This document shows positions 16,757 through 26,335 of a stretch of DNA of 64,000 nt, one piece after another (position 1 is the first letter of the stretch; every line of letters starts with the position of its first letter). The translations under genes and the position numbers were made by a program. The notes beneath the pieces are model-generated. The model did no database searches. It had not been told where the DNA came from and saw only the letters and a program-made list of their open reading frames with translations. The stretch spans positions 1-64,000 of the forward strand of contig NZ_BIMF01000003.1 of the NCBI RefSeq assembly GCF_004000945.1. Reading direction: 5' to 3'. Source of the stretch: Paenibacillus lautus NBRC 15380. Its GTDB lineage: Bacteria; Bacillota; Bacilli; Paenibacillales; Paenibacillaceae.

Positions 16757-17095
16757 CTACGGCTGCATCCTCCATCTTATCACGATGAGGCGGTTGACCA
16801 GAGCCACAAAAGCAAACACGATGGCAAACGTTATAAAGCCCGAGGATACCTGGCATGCCACCGCGGTTGCAAATATAAGAAATTCGATAAGCAGCACCAC
16901 GGCAAGCGGCAGCTTGATCCTTGCCTTCGGAGAGATGGTCATGCCCCAGATGACGGCTGCAAGCAGTGGAAGCCCAATACCGAGTGCAACCTGTGCCATG
17001 AGCCCGGAGCCATAATGGAAGCCCCAGTAACCTATCGAAAATAATAGAATCAATTCCAGGATAAATCGGAGAGCAAGATTCAATACTTTGAACAT
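16757..17095 (-). CDS. YrdB-family membrane protein (DUF2568)
   Basis: A 112-residue protein with four membrane helices. The pattern NLALRFILELILLFSIGYWG in helix 1 and GIGLPLLAAVIWG in helix 2 match the YrdB/DUF2568 family. Function is unknown in all members. ATG 17095 has AAAGGTG upstream. A terminator follows. It is not obviously co-transcribed with the DinB gene 50 bases upstream, but could be. Confidence 0.82.
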   Translation of the reverse strand: MFKVLNLALRFILELILLFSIGYWGFHYGSGLMAQVALGIGLPLLAAVIWGMTISPKARIKLPLAVVLLIEFLIFATAVACQVSSGFITFAIVFAFVALVNRLIVIRWRMQP

Positions 17096-17144
17096 ATTGA
17101 AGCACCTTTCGTTTCCTGTTGTATACCTAAGGTCAATGCTGTAA

Positions 17145-17588
17145 TCACAGCTCGATTTGCTCCAAATGATGAATCATATGATCAACATAATCGTTAAACA
17201 ACCACTCCAGCGTGACCTCCGTTTTATCGGGCAGCACACATTTTTTCTGAAAATCAGACGAATCGGCTTTTTGCATGACACGCAGAATCATCCGGTTCAT
17301 CTGCTGCCACAGCGACAACACTTCCGATTGATCATATTGATCCTGGTAATCGTTCACCCGGACCCAATCGTTCTGCGCGTACCCCTGAATGGCAATCGGA
17401 TAATCGGATAGCAAAATTTTTACAAACCGGATATGGTTATTGACCGCCGAATCGCAAAGGTGACCCAGGATCTCCTTCTTGGACCATTTATCAGGCGCAA
17501 GCTTCAGATTGAATTCGACCTCATTAGTCGCCGTTACAATTTCCGTCATTTCGGCAATCAATGATTCCAATTTCATGATCGACTCCAT
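17145..17588 (-). CDS. DinB-family protein
   Basis: A 147-residue four-helix-bundle protein of the DinB/YfiT superfamily: WSKKEILGHLCDSAVNNHIRF gives the first metal-binding His (near residue 43), and DYVDHMIHHLEQIEL gives the C-terminal His pair. Family members are metal-dependent, often bacillithiol-using transferases. ATG 17588 has AGGAGG eight bases upstream. Substrate unknown. Confidence 0.85.
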   Translation of the reverse strand: MESIMKLESLIAEMTEIVTATNEVEFNLKLAPDKWSKKEILGHLCDSAVNNHIRFVKILLSDYPIAIQGYAQNDWVRVNDYQDQYDQSEVLSLWQQMNRMILRVMQKADSSDFQKKCVLPDKTEVTLEWLFNDYVDHMIHHLEQIEL

Positions 17589-17625
17589 ATTATCTTCCTC
17601 CTAAGAGCTCTCTCAGCCAATAAGC

Positions 17626-18726
17626 TTAGAGAGCTTGATTCCATTCTATTCGTGTCATCGGCATTCCCACGAAATCGCTATATTGCTTGGCAGCTTCCAT
17701 AAACTCCTCTTCTCGATCGTTCCTTAGCGAGAACGGACTAAACGTGATTTCGATGCCGCTTCGCTTAATTTCCCGCTTCCAGACACCGACCACTTCGCCG
17801 CCTGCCACCATCATGGGTTGAAATACCCCGTTGCGATGGGGAGCGATCTTCGCATCGTGCTCTGTATCTATGATCGCGCTGCGGTCCTTGTAACCCAAGT
17901 AATATTCATCAAAACCCGGAAGCAGAACCACCGAATCCGTATCAGCGGACACGGCCGGTGCAGTGACAGAGCTCCAGTATTCAATGCCGTTGACAAAATC
18001 TAAACGAAGATTTGATTTGACCGCCTCAAAGCCTCGTTTAGCTTCCGTCAGCGTTAAACCGACCCACCACGCAAAATCCTGAATCGTTGCGGGCCCGTGA
18101 CCGGTAAAATAACGAAGCGCCAGCTCCGCCAGCGATTCTTCAAACGTAAGCTCCCTTGATTTCGGGACCCACTCATCGAGCAGCACAAAACTCTGCTGTT
18201 TGCCTTCATGCGGGCCGAAGCAGATCATGCCTGTCCGCCCCAAATATCCGAGAATGTAATAACCGCGGCCGTTCTTGGTGTTGATCCCCGCATCCTCCAG
18301 CAGGTCCATCAGTTTCGGTCGGGATACGGGTGAACAACCACTCAGCGCGTTGCCAATGATCGTACTGCATCGATGGAGCGTACCTTCGTCAAGCTCAAGT
18401 TCCGCCCGTTTCTTCTTGTCATGCGTTTGAAAACGCGATTCCGTCAGCTTCACCATCCACTTGGCGTCCTCGGCCGGCACAAAAAATATCGTCCCCCGCA
18501 TCGGCCAAGTTAGCACGATCTTGCGATCGATCATGGCCTGCTCTACATCGGACAGCTTGGCAGATTGTGTACGGAGACCGATTCCCCATACCGCTTGATG
18601 ATAATCCTGAGCTTGCACCGCGCCGAGTCCTCTGACGACTTGCTCCGGACTCTCATGCTTCATGCCGGTTATCCCTTGATTGAACAGCCTTCGATTCGCT
18701 ATGATTCGACTTGGCACAATGGTCAC
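17626..18726 (-). CDS. Winged-helix DNA-binding domain protein (HTH_42, AlkZ-related)
   Basis: A 366-residue protein of the HTH_42 superfamily, which includes the AlkZ/YcaQ DNA glycosylases that release alkylated bases and crosslinks. The N-terminal region has RRLFNQGI, then VRGLGAVQAQDYHQAVWGIGLRT, and a WPMRGTIFFV strand. The QAQD element is where AlkZ-type enzymes carry the catalytic Gln-x-Asp. Three winged-helix repeats are expected in the fold. Glycosylase activity is inference; many members are untested. It lies 37 bases downstream of the ABC ATPase gene. Confidence 0.8.
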   Translation of the reverse strand: MTIVPSRIIANRRLFNQGITGMKHESPEQVVRGLGAVQAQDYHQAVWGIGLRTQSAKLSDVEQAMIDRKIVLTWPMRGTIFFVPAEDAKWMVKLTESRFQTHDKKKRAELELDEGTLHRCSTIIGNALSGCSPVSRPKLMDLLEDAGINTKNGRGYYILGYLGRTGMICFGPHEGKQQSFVLLDEWVPKSRELTFEESLAELALRYFTGHGPATIQDFAWWVGLTLTEAKRGFEAVKSNLRLDFVNGIEYWSSVTAPAVSADTDSVVLLPGFDEYYLGYKDRSAIIDTEHDAKIAPHRNGVFQPMMVAGGEVVGVWKREIKRSGIEITFSPFSLRNDREEEFMEAAKQYSDFVGMPMTRIEWNQAL

Positions 18727-18763
18727 TCTCCTAGGTCATGAATATCTCGCGAGCTTCAAGCCT

Positions 18764-19552
18764 TCATTTTAAATCCGGAATGGACATCCAGGCGCGTTCG
18801 TTCTGCCAGCTCACCTCAACCGGCGTCTCAAAAAACGAGCTCAAATTGTCGCTTGTCAGCATGTCCTTGGAACGCCCCTTCCCGAATACGGTGCCCCGGC
18901 GGATGAGCAAGGAGTGCGAGAAAATCGGCAGTATTTCTTCGATATGATGCGTAACGAACAGCAGGGTCGGCGCATCAGGCTTTGAAGCCAGTGCCGTAAT
19001 ACTGGACAGCAGCGCTTCCCTCGACAGAAAATCCAGTCCATTACAGGCCTCATCCAGAATCAAAAGACGCGGAGAAGCCATGAGCGCACGAGCGATCAGC
19101 AGCTTCTGCTTCTCCCCTTGAGAACAGGTTTCGTATGTACGACCCAGCAGATGAATACAATTAAAATCCTTCATGAGCTGCTCGGCCTGTTCCCGGTCCG
19201 CTTCATCCACCTTCTGATACAGGCCGATCGAGGCATGTTTACCGCTTATCACGACATCCAGCGTGGATTCGCTCGGGCGGATTCTTTCCTGCAGTGAGGA
19301 GCTGACCCAGCCAATTGATTTACGCAATTCTCTTAAATCCACCCTGCCAAAAAGATGCCCGAGCACCGAAACCGTACCGCTAGTCGGCCAGATATAACCA
19401 TTAATCATATTCAAAATGGTTGTCTTCCCGGAACCGTTCAGTCCAAGCACCGCCCAATGCTCCCCTTGCTGCACGGTCCAATCCACGCCTGTAAGAACGG
19501 TCTTCTGATCCCGTTTCCAGGTTACGTTATTCAGTTCAATCGTCGTGTTCAT
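18764..19552 (-). CDS. ABC transporter ATP-binding protein, YlmA-like
   Basis: A 262-residue ABC ATPase. Walker A is GLNGSGKTT (about residue 38), the signature is CSQGEKQKLLIARAL, Walker B is LLILDEACNGLD, and the switch His is in FVTHHIEE. It resembles B. subtilis YlmA and lacks a permease gene nearby, as YlmA does, so it may act in non-transport roles or with a distant permease. The start is ATG 19552 with GGGAG upstream; a longer frame reaches 19684 but is not ABC-like. It is followed by the AlkZ-related gene. Confidence 0.87.
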   Translation of the reverse strand: MNTTIELNNVTWKRDQKTVLTGVDWTVQQGEHWAVLGLNGSGKTTILNMINGYIWPTSGTVSVLGHLFGRVDLRELRKSIGWVSSSLQERIRPSESTLDVVISGKHASIGLYQKVDEADREQAEQLMKDFNCIHLLGRTYETCSQGEKQKLLIARALMASPRLLILDEACNGLDFLSREALLSSITALASKPDAPTLLFVTHHIEEILPIFSHSLLIRRGTVFGKGRSKDMLTSDNLSSFFETPVEVSWQNERAWMSIPDLK

Positions 19553-19742
19553 TGCTGCTCCCTCTCCTTTGTCATTCTGCTGCGTCACTGCTTTTCTCTT
19601 TTCAAGGATTATACCAGCAATTACATATTCCTCAATAGTCTGATGAGATCCAGCCTGGGAATCCAATCTTTGACTTGGGATCATTCTATATAATTAGTCC
19701 GGACCCATATATGAACGAGGGTTTCAGTCAACGAACTCGATA

Positions 19743-19771
19743 TTGACAAATAATTATTTTTATGTTATGAT
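19743..19771 (+). promoter_or_regulatory. Sigma-A promoter of the MBL-fold gene
   Basis: TTGACA (19743-19748), exactly 17 bases, then TATGAT (19766-19771). It lies about 110 bases upstream of the ATG at 19884, leaving a long leader. Confidence 0.75.
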
Positions 19772-19883
19772 GAAATGTTTTTTTATTTACATCAGTTTAC
19801 AGATTTGATAATCTACTTCTGCTCAGTCTTCTCTGGAAGTTGAACTTGGGAGAAGAAATCCCCGTATTGTGGAGGTATGTAAT

Positions 19884-20633
19884 ATGCTAATCGATCAAGG
19901 CATTCATATGCTGAACATATCAGCAGCCATGATGGGACGAATCGAAACGATCCACCCGACATTCCTATGGGATCATCAGGATCTGGTTCTCATCGATACC
20001 GGCTATCCCGGCCAGTTCGCGCTCATTCAGGAGCAGTTATCGATCATCGGGTTTTCTGTTCAGGACGTAAACAAAATTATTATAACACACCAGGATTTGG
20101 ATCATATCGGCAGTTTGCCGGCCGTTATCCAACATAGCAAGCGAGCCCCCGAAGTGTTCGCCAGCGAAATCGAAAAGCCTTATATCGAAGGCGATACAAG
20201 GCTTGTCAAATTATCGCCCGAGGCTATCGCTCAAGCTATAGCATCGCTGCCGGACAACGTGCCTACAGAGTGGAGAAACGCGTTTAAGCACACCCTCGAG
20301 AACCCTCCTACAGCCCCTGTGCATCGTATTGTGCGCGACGGCGAGGAGCTGCCTTTTGGAGGCGGCATGATCGTGATCCATACGCCGGGCCATACCCCCG
20401 GCCACACCAGCTTATATCACATACCGAGCAAAACCCTGATTGCCGCAGATGCCCTGAACGTAATCGATGGACGGCTGGTCGGACCGGATCCGGCAACCAC
20501 CTATGACTTGGCATTAGCACAGCTCTCCTTGCAGAAGCTCACCCACTATGACATCCGCAACGTGATCTGTTACCACGGCGGATTATTTACGGACAATCCC
20601 AACCAGCGCATTCGTGAATTGGCTTATGTTTAA
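19884..20633 (+). CDS. Metallo-beta-lactamase-fold hydrolase
   Basis: A 249-residue MBL-fold enzyme. The metal site reads ITHQDLDHIGS (an HxDxDH variant of the usual HxHxDH), followed by TPGHTPGHTSLY (metal-binding His) and IAADAL (bridging Asp). Such proteins hydrolyse esters, thioesters or lactones in the cytoplasm. ATG 19884 has GGAGG about eight bases upstream; an in-frame GTG at 19869 overlaps that ribosome site and is less likely. It is convergent with the epimerase-like gene. Confidence 0.9.
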   Translation: MLIDQGIHMLNISAAMMGRIETIHPTFLWDHQDLVLIDTGYPGQFALIQEQLSIIGFSVQDVNKIIITHQDLDHIGSLPAVIQHSKRAPEVFASEIEKPYIEGDTRLVKLSPEAIAQAIASLPDNVPTEWRNAFKHTLENPPTAPVHRIVRDGEELPFGGGMIVIHTPGHTPGHTSLYHIPSKTLIAADALNVIDGRLVGPDPATTYDLALAQLSLQKLTHYDIRNVICYHGGLFTDNPNQRIRELAYV

Positions 20634-20654
20634 GCGTTGTCGATCCACTGCGAA

Positions 20655-21623
20655 TCAAGAAGACTTCACTTCGTTCTTCTGTCCGTCAATCCAGCTAATC
20701 TCAAGGTACCACGTATACGTATCACCGGCCGGCACCTCTGCCGCTGCCTGACGCCCCATTGCATACGAGAGATCATCGAGCAGCCCCGTAGCAGGCTCAA
20801 GTGCAAGATGGTATTGTCCCTGATAGCCGCCGTAATTCGCCCATATCGCTAAATAAGGCACCTGCTCTTTAGGAAACGTCATGCGGAGTCCTTCTCCCGC
20901 AACCGGATCGTAAATGGAAGCTTGCCCATCCGGCAGCTCGCCTGCAAAATAAAACTTCTCTGCGGTTGCTTCAACCTTGCTGCTGGTTCGATTCAAGCGA
21001 ATATTGGGGTATTCCTCCCATGGCTGCGGCCATTTCCGAATATCGCCGAATTCTCCCAATCTGCCGTTGGCCGAATACGATACAATGATCTCCGTCAGCT
21101 TGTCCGAAACGATAATCTCGACGCCTTCATCGATTTGAAACAACGGATGTGCAGCCCACAGGAAAGAGAATGGGAACGGGCTCGGATTATGAACAGCATA
21201 ATCAATCCGCAAGGTATCTTCACGGGGGAAGGAGTAGGTTTTGCGCAGCTGATAAGGAATTCGGATCCCCTGCACGCTGCAGTGAAGCTGTTCCTCCTCA
21301 CTGTGCGCCTTCCATGGAATGGACCATACCTCGCCATGATCCGGAAGCTCCGTTCCTTCCCATGGATACGCGGGATACCGGCAGTCATTGATCGTTGGAA
21401 ACATTTCGTCCCAGCCGTTGCCGTCCCGCTTTCCGAAGGAACTTGCATACCCGTGCGTTTCCAGAGCTCCAGCAGGCTGCACCAGCCATTCCCGGCCAGT
21501 CTTTCGATTACGAAGCGAAATGACCCTGCTTCCGAGTTCAAGCACCACGATCATCTCCATAACCTCCGTGCGCCCTGTCCAAACCTCATATCCATCCAGC
21601 ATGCCTTTGGTCCAGATCATCAT
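20655..21623 (-). CDS. Aldose 1-epimerase-like protein
   Basis: A 322-residue galactose mutarotase-like beta-sandwich protein. It has VVLELGSRVISLRNRKTGREW at the start, a central NPSPFPFSFLWAAHPLF (catalytic His region), and PYLAIWANYGGYQGQYHLALEP near the C-terminus (probable catalytic Glu). It would interconvert sugar anomers in the cytoplasm. ATG 21623 is placed about six bases after AGGAGG. It lies 96 bases downstream of the large DUF5107 gene on the same strand, and both probably act in the sugar-utilisation region that starts here. Confidence 0.8.
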   Translation of the reverse strand: MMIWTKGMLDGYEVWTGRTEVMEMIVVLELGSRVISLRNRKTGREWLVQPAGALETHGYASSFGKRDGNGWDEMFPTINDCRYPAYPWEGTELPDHGEVWSIPWKAHSEEEQLHCSVQGIRIPYQLRKTYSFPREDTLRIDYAVHNPSPFPFSFLWAAHPLFQIDEGVEIIVSDKLTEIIVSYSANGRLGEFGDIRKWPQPWEEYPNIRLNRTSSKVEATAEKFYFAGELPDGQASIYDPVAGEGLRMTFPKEQVPYLAIWANYGGYQGQYHLALEPATGLLDDLSYAMGRQAAAEVPAGDTYTWYLEISWIDGQKNEVKSS

Positions 21624-21718
21624 CGCCATCCTCCTCCGTTCTAGTCAACGCATCGCCCGGGATGCACAAATGCTCAAGGACCGTTCCTACCGGCCCTTGA
21701 GCATGAAATATCAATTTC

Positions 21719-24700
21719 TTACATCAACGTCTTGCAAAGCGCCAAATGCAACGCAGCTCCTTGATGGTGAGACTCCAGCTGCAGCACCTCACGGAACAGA
21801 GTTTCCGCGGACTGCCGGTCACCAAGTCCAAGATGCCCAAGCCCCATCATGTAACGGCAATGAATTTCGTTTCTTCGGTCCAGATCTTCATCAAACACGA
21901 GGAAGTCCGGCAGCGAGACGGCAAAGTAATCAATGCTCTGAGGCTCGAATATATGCTTCTCCCCGTAATCGATCAGCTTGTTAAACCGGCTGCGGGCTTC
22001 ATTCTCCTGGCCCAGCCTCCGCAGCGCGGCCCCTTGATAAAAAATCATGTGCGGCGGCTGATCGTTGTAATACATCGCGCTGGTCGGCTCATCCAGCCCC
22101 TCCGAAGCTTTCAGGAAGCACGCCTCCGCCTCTTCGGACAAGCTCAGCCCCTCATATGCGCAGCCCAAGTAATAATCGATGTTATTCTCCTGCGCTCCCG
22201 TGAGTTTCCCTTCATTGATGTTGAGCGGATATTGCTTGGCAGCAAGCAGCTGCTCTATAGCATCCTCGTAGCGACGATCCTGAAGCAGCTGCTTCGCTAG
22301 CTCAACACGGGCTAATACATACTGGGCCGGCACCTTGCCCTCGCCGCCTTCCCAAGGGTGAAAGTTGCGTTTCAGAATCAATGCCAGCGCCTCCTCATAA
22401 CGATTCAGCGTATTGTGCAGCGTCAAATATTCCAGATATAAATCATCTCGCTGCTCGACCAGCTCCATGTGCTCCTCCATCGCTTTCAAGCGATCAGCGG
22501 GAGCATGACCGAGCTTTGTATACAATTGGTCCAGCTCGTAGAAGACCCTGGCGTCCGCCGGATTCAGCGAGAAGGCTGTTTGCAGGGATGCCAATGCTTT
22601 GTCGTGGTCCTGCCTCTTGTTATAGTAAGCGAGCGCCAGATTCCGATGCGGCGTCGCGAAGCTCTCGTCCAGAGCGACCGAAGCTTCCCAGCTGCTTATG
22701 GCTTCATCGTAGCGCTTCTTGTCGTACAGCAGATTCCCTAAGTAGTACATCGCCTTCGCATCCTGTGGCTGTACGTCGAGCGCCTGTCTTAACGTCACGT
22801 AGTCATGCAGGGAATTCGGGAAACAGTACGACGGATCGGCCTCTGAGGCTAATCGGTAACAAGCGACTGCCTCTTCCGCTCGGTTCATCTTCATTAGAGT
22901 ACTGCCCTGATAGTAATAAACCATCGGGTAGACGGCAGATGCCGTAAGGCGTTCGATGCGCTCCAGCACATCCAAAGCATCGCCATATTGGCCTGCATCC
23001 GCATAGTCCTGAGCCAAGGCGATGTAATTATGCGGATTATCACGCAGGAGCTGGACAAGCGATTCGTAAACATGCCGACTCTTGTCCTCTTGCTTCAAAT
23101 CTTGATATACGGCTGCCAGCTCGTTCATTGCTCCGGCATCCATAGGATCCAGCTTCAGCGTTTCCTCAAGCCATAACTCCGCATCCGCCAAGCGCCCCAG
23201 CTTTCTTAAGACGAAACTCTTGAGATGCCGCGCTTTATAATTACGGTACTGGGCAGCCAAGGACCGTTCGATCAGCTCGAACGCCTCCTCATATTCCTTC
23301 TTCTCGCAGGCAATCTGGGCCAAACCCAGATAACCGGCCCCTTGCCAAGCCCCCGACCAGACCGACTTGTACAGATAAGCGTACGCTTCATCCAAACGCC
23401 CCTGCCATTTCAAGGCTTTGCCCAAATGATAGAACGGTTCGCTGTCATAGGGCCGGGCATTGTGGCGGGTCAAGGTTTCAATGGCTTTTTTAAAATAAAT
23501 CTCACTCTGCGTGAAGTACCCTCTGCGCAGCAGGAGCAAACCATAGGCATTGTTCAGCCTTGCGTCACCCGCATCGCGCCGAAGACCTTCTATATAATAG
23601 GCTTCCGGTTCATAGGTTGCGTGCCTGTACTGTTCCAGATGCTGCCCTGCCAAGAACAGCGCTTCGGTATTCTTCAGGTCCTCCGGCTTGCCAATCGCCG
23701 TGGCCGGATCCGGCGTTCGCTCCAAGGTACGCGGCTTGGGCTGGTAAGCGACCAGCTCTCTGCCGTCCGCAGCGAATACCGCGACCCGTATATCTCCTTC
23801 TCTGACATCGGGGTCCAGTTCGATCACGGCCTGGAAGGTATCGACCAGCGACAGCTTGACCTTCCGTTCCAAATAGGTGCGTCCCGCTCCGGTCACCAGG
23901 ATGCGAGCCCCTTCCCTGACCGAGGTGGCATAGACATGGACAACGGCCTTATGGTCGTGAACTTCGAGATTTACGGCGGCGTCAATGGACGCGTTCTTCA
24001 CCAGCCCGATGTCTTTATAGGGCATGAAGTACTGCTTGAAGCTTTTCTCCTCATACGGCGCCAGCCAGGTGAAATCGGGCTGGTTATCGGTATACACGCC
24101 GGTCATGAGCTCGATGTACGGGCCGTCTTCGTCGGTCAGATTGCGATCCCAGGCTTGGCCGAATTCGCCGTGCCCCCATGTCCACTGTTTTTTGCCGGGA
24201 GATATATGTTTATTGGCCACATGCAGAATCCCCGCTTTCAAGCCATGGTCATATCCGCCGACGAAATCATAATCCGAATGATAAGCCATATAGGAAGTCG
24301 GAACGGGAATGTTGCGGTACATGGAAATATCGACGCCCGCCGAATAGTCCTGCTTATAATACGTGCCGGTGGCGATCGGAAATTTGGACACGTCCCGTTT
24401 CCCATGGTCGAACACCGCATGAACATCCGGCGGAAATACGGACTGGGTATGATCGTTGACCGCTACGGCCGGATTCGCCCACCATAAAAAGGTCTGCGGC
24501 TCCGAGGTCCGATTGTACATCTGCGCGTGAATTTCAAGATACGCCTTGCCCGGATACAGCGTGAAGCCCGTAGACACCTTCGTGCCGTACATCCGGTCGA
24601 TCTCGCCGACCCATACCGTCTTGCTGCCATCCGGGTGATCCGTTAGGCTCCACTCCACCTCGCCATAGGTGTTCGGACGGTGATGCTGAGGCCAGTTAAA

Positions 24701-25057
24701 CTCGATTCCCCCGGATATCCATGGACCCGCAAGGCCAACCAAAGCCGGCTTGATCACTTGATTGTGGTACACAAAATCATAGTTGTTGGTTTTATCGATG
24801 GCCCGGTAGATGCGGCCGCCAATCTGCGGCATGATCTGAATCTGCACATAATCATTTTCTAGGAAAATGATCCGGTAGGGCTTTACTACTTTCTCATCGT
24901 GAATTTTATCGATGACCGGCAGCGGATAGACACGCCCCGAGCTCCCCTGATATACCCGTTTCTCCAAAAACATCGGGTTCAGGTCCGGCTTCCCCACTTC
25001 ATACGTGGGAATCTCCACGGTCTCCTCCCGTACGCTCACTTGCAGCTGTTTTGTCAT
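21719..25057 (-). CDS. DUF5107 / tetratricopeptide-repeat protein, 1112 residues
   Basis: The N-terminal 430 residues form the DUF5107 domain, a galactose-mutarotase-like beta-sandwich: IGGRIYRAIDKTNNYDFVYHN, GPWISGGIEFNWPQHHR and KQWTWGHGEFGQAWDRNL are diagnostic stretches. From about residue 460 to the end the protein is a long series of TPR units with repeated spacing, such as EAYYIEGLRRDAGDARLNNA. No signal peptide is present, so it is cytoplasmic. DUF5107 proteins are found beside glycoside hydrolases; no activity is established. It is divergent from the AraC gene at 25227, which may control it, and is followed by the epimerase-like gene. Confidence 0.9.
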   Translation of the reverse strand: MTKQLQVSVREETVEIPTYEVGKPDLNPMFLEKRVYQGSSGRVYPLPVIDKIHDEKVVKPYRIIFLENDYVQIQIMPQIGGRIYRAIDKTNNYDFVYHNQVIKPALVGLAGPWISGGIEFNWPQHHRPNTYGEVEWSLTDHPDGSKTVWVGEIDRMYGTKVSTGFTLYPGKAYLEIHAQMYNRTSEPQTFLWWANPAVAVNDHTQSVFPPDVHAVFDHGKRDVSKFPIATGTYYKQDYSAGVDISMYRNIPVPTSYMAYHSDYDFVGGYDHGLKAGILHVANKHISPGKKQWTWGHGEFGQAWDRNLTDEDGPYIELMTGVYTDNQPDFTWLAPYEEKSFKQYFMPYKDIGLVKNASIDAAVNLEVHDHKAVVHVYATSVREGARILVTGAGRTYLERKVKLSLVDTFQAVIELDPDVREGDIRVAVFAADGRELVAYQPKPRTLERTPDPATAIGKPEDLKNTEALFLAGQHLEQYRHATYEPEAYYIEGLRRDAGDARLNNAYGLLLLRRGYFTQSEIYFKKAIETLTRHNARPYDSEPFYHLGKALKWQGRLDEAYAYLYKSVWSGAWQGAGYLGLAQIACEKKEYEEAFELIERSLAAQYRNYKARHLKSFVLRKLGRLADAELWLEETLKLDPMDAGAMNELAAVYQDLKQEDKSRHVYESLVQLLRDNPHNYIALAQDYADAGQYGDALDVLERIERLTASAVYPMVYYYQGSTLMKMNRAEEAVACYRLASEADPSYCFPNSLHDYVTLRQALDVQPQDAKAMYYLGNLLYDKKRYDEAISSWEASVALDESFATPHRNLALAYYNKRQDHDKALASLQTAFSLNPADARVFYELDQLYTKLGHAPADRLKAMEEHMELVEQRDDLYLEYLTLHNTLNRYEEALALILKRNFHPWEGGEGKVPAQYVLARVELAKQLLQDRRYEDAIEQLLAAKQYPLNINEGKLTGAQENNIDYYLGCAYEGLSLSEEAEACFLKASEGLDEPTSAMYYNDQPPHMIFYQGAALRRLGQENEARSRFNKLIDYGEKHIFEPQSIDYFAVSLPDFLVFDEDLDRRNEIHCRYMMGLGHLGLGDRQSAETLFREVLQLESHHQGAALHLALCKTLM

Positions 25058-25191
25058 GAGTCGTCATCCCTCCATTGGTATCAGCGTTGGCTGCTTCATG
25101 TCTCTATCTTATATGCCCGCCTGCCCGCAGAGCCATTGACGATATCATGCACATGATGGATTATATTCTGATTCTTGAGCGTTTTATAAGG

Positions 25192-25220
25192 TTGACAAGA
25201 CTGCCGTCCCGATTCATAGT
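25192..25220 (+). promoter_or_regulatory. Candidate promoter close to the AraC gene
   Basis: TTGACA (25192-25197), 17-base spacer, CATAGT (25215-25220). Transcription would begin near 25227, which is the ATG of the AraC gene, so a leaderless mRNA is possible. The -10 match is only moderate. Confidence 0.45.
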
Positions 25221-25226
25221 AAAGCT

Positions 25227-26120
25227 ATGGATACCATACGAAAATCAGACGGATTCGAGTCTCAGAAAATCATTGTCCTCCCGGATCATATTATGAAAGA
25301 GGCTGCCCGCCATCCGCTTGTGGAACCGCTGCACGTAACCGACATCGGATACTTTCCGCGCGCGCTGCATCACTACCGGGAACGTCCTGAGGGCAGCGGC
25401 GCTTATATCTTAATCTACTGTGTAGAGGGAGAAGGCTGGTACCGGGTGAACGGCGGCAAAACCTATCGGCTTCTGAAAGGACAGGCGGTCGTCCTCCCGC
25501 CGGATACGCCGCATGAATATGCTTCATCGGAGTATTATCCCTGGAGCATTTACTGGTGGCATATGAAGGGGGCGCATGCTGGGTTAATGTTCGAGGGCTT
25601 TAGCCATTCGGCGGAACCTGCCGTCCTTCCGGTCGACCAGTCAAGGAGCATCGTGGAGCTGTTTCAGGAAAGTTATGAGCTGCTGCAAAAAGGGTATACG
25701 CTCAACCATATCATCCATGTCTCGCAGCTCGCCGGCCACTTGGCGGCCGTGATCCGCCTCGCCCGGCTCCAACCGCAGCAGGGGCTTCACCAGCACAATA
25801 AACATGACATGGAGCAGACGCTGCTGTACATGACCGAGCATCTGGAGCGCAATGTAAGCCTGAAGGAGTTGGCGGCTAACGCCAATCTGTCTGTTCCGCA
25901 CTTCACCTTCCGGTTCAAGGAAGCGACGGGCTACTCCCCGATCGATTACTATCTCCGGCTCAAAATCCAGCGGGCCTGCCAGCATCTGGACCTGACCGGC
26001 CAGAGCGTCAAGGAGATCAGCCACCGTCTCGGCTTCCAGGATCCCTACTACTTCTCGCGGCTGTTCAAAAAAATCATGGGAAAATCCCCTTCCGAGTACC
26101 GAGATACCCGGAAGGGGTAG
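25227..26120 (+). CDS. AraC-family transcriptional regulator
   Basis: A 297-residue regulator. The N-terminal cupin-like sugar-sensing domain includes GQAVVLPPDTPHEYASS (around residue 95). The C-terminal AraC helix-turn-helix pair is LKELAANANLSVPHFTFRFKE and VKEISHRLGFQDPYYFSRLFKK, ending GKSPSEYR. No ribosome site precedes the ATG, see the promoter note. The gene lies between the divergent DUF5107 gene and the first ABC importer, a position suited to controlling either. A terminator follows it. Confidence 0.9.
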   Translation: MDTIRKSDGFESQKIIVLPDHIMKEAARHPLVEPLHVTDIGYFPRALHHYRERPEGSGAYILIYCVEGEGWYRVNGGKTYRLLKGQAVVLPPDTPHEYASSEYYPWSIYWWHMKGAHAGLMFEGFSHSAEPAVLPVDQSRSIVELFQESYELLQKGYTLNHIIHVSQLAGHLAAVIRLARLQPQQGLHQHNKHDMEQTLLYMTEHLERNVSLKELAANANLSVPHFTFRFKEATGYSPIDYYLRLKIQRACQHLDLTGQSVKEISHRLGFQDPYYFSRLFKKIMGKSPSEYRDTRKG

Positions 26121-26140
26121 GTCCCCTTATTTCCTCTTAA

Positions 26141-26180
26141 CAGCAGCGCGTTTCCATAACGTCGCTGCTTGTTCTTTTTT
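26141..26180 (+). terminator. Terminator of the AraC gene
   Basis: Arms AGCAGCG and CGCTGCT flank a 13-base loop and are followed by TGTTCTTTTTT. It separates the AraC gene from the importer operon. Confidence 0.75.
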
Positions 26181-26335
26181 GGCGTCGTTTCCTCGAAGGG
26201 ACCATGCCCCTGCACTTTCTCCTGAACCCGCTCCTTAATCATTCAATAATGAAAGAATTTGTGCATCTTTCGCCTACAGGCCCGATTTCCATCAGGATAC
26301 AATGGGAGCTATCAATAGGCGAGAGGTGATTAATC

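Noticed and set aside
23225..24487. A 420-codon plus-strand frame inside the DUF5107/TPR gene
   Set aside because: The minus-strand protein is unmistakable. No second coding signal is seen.
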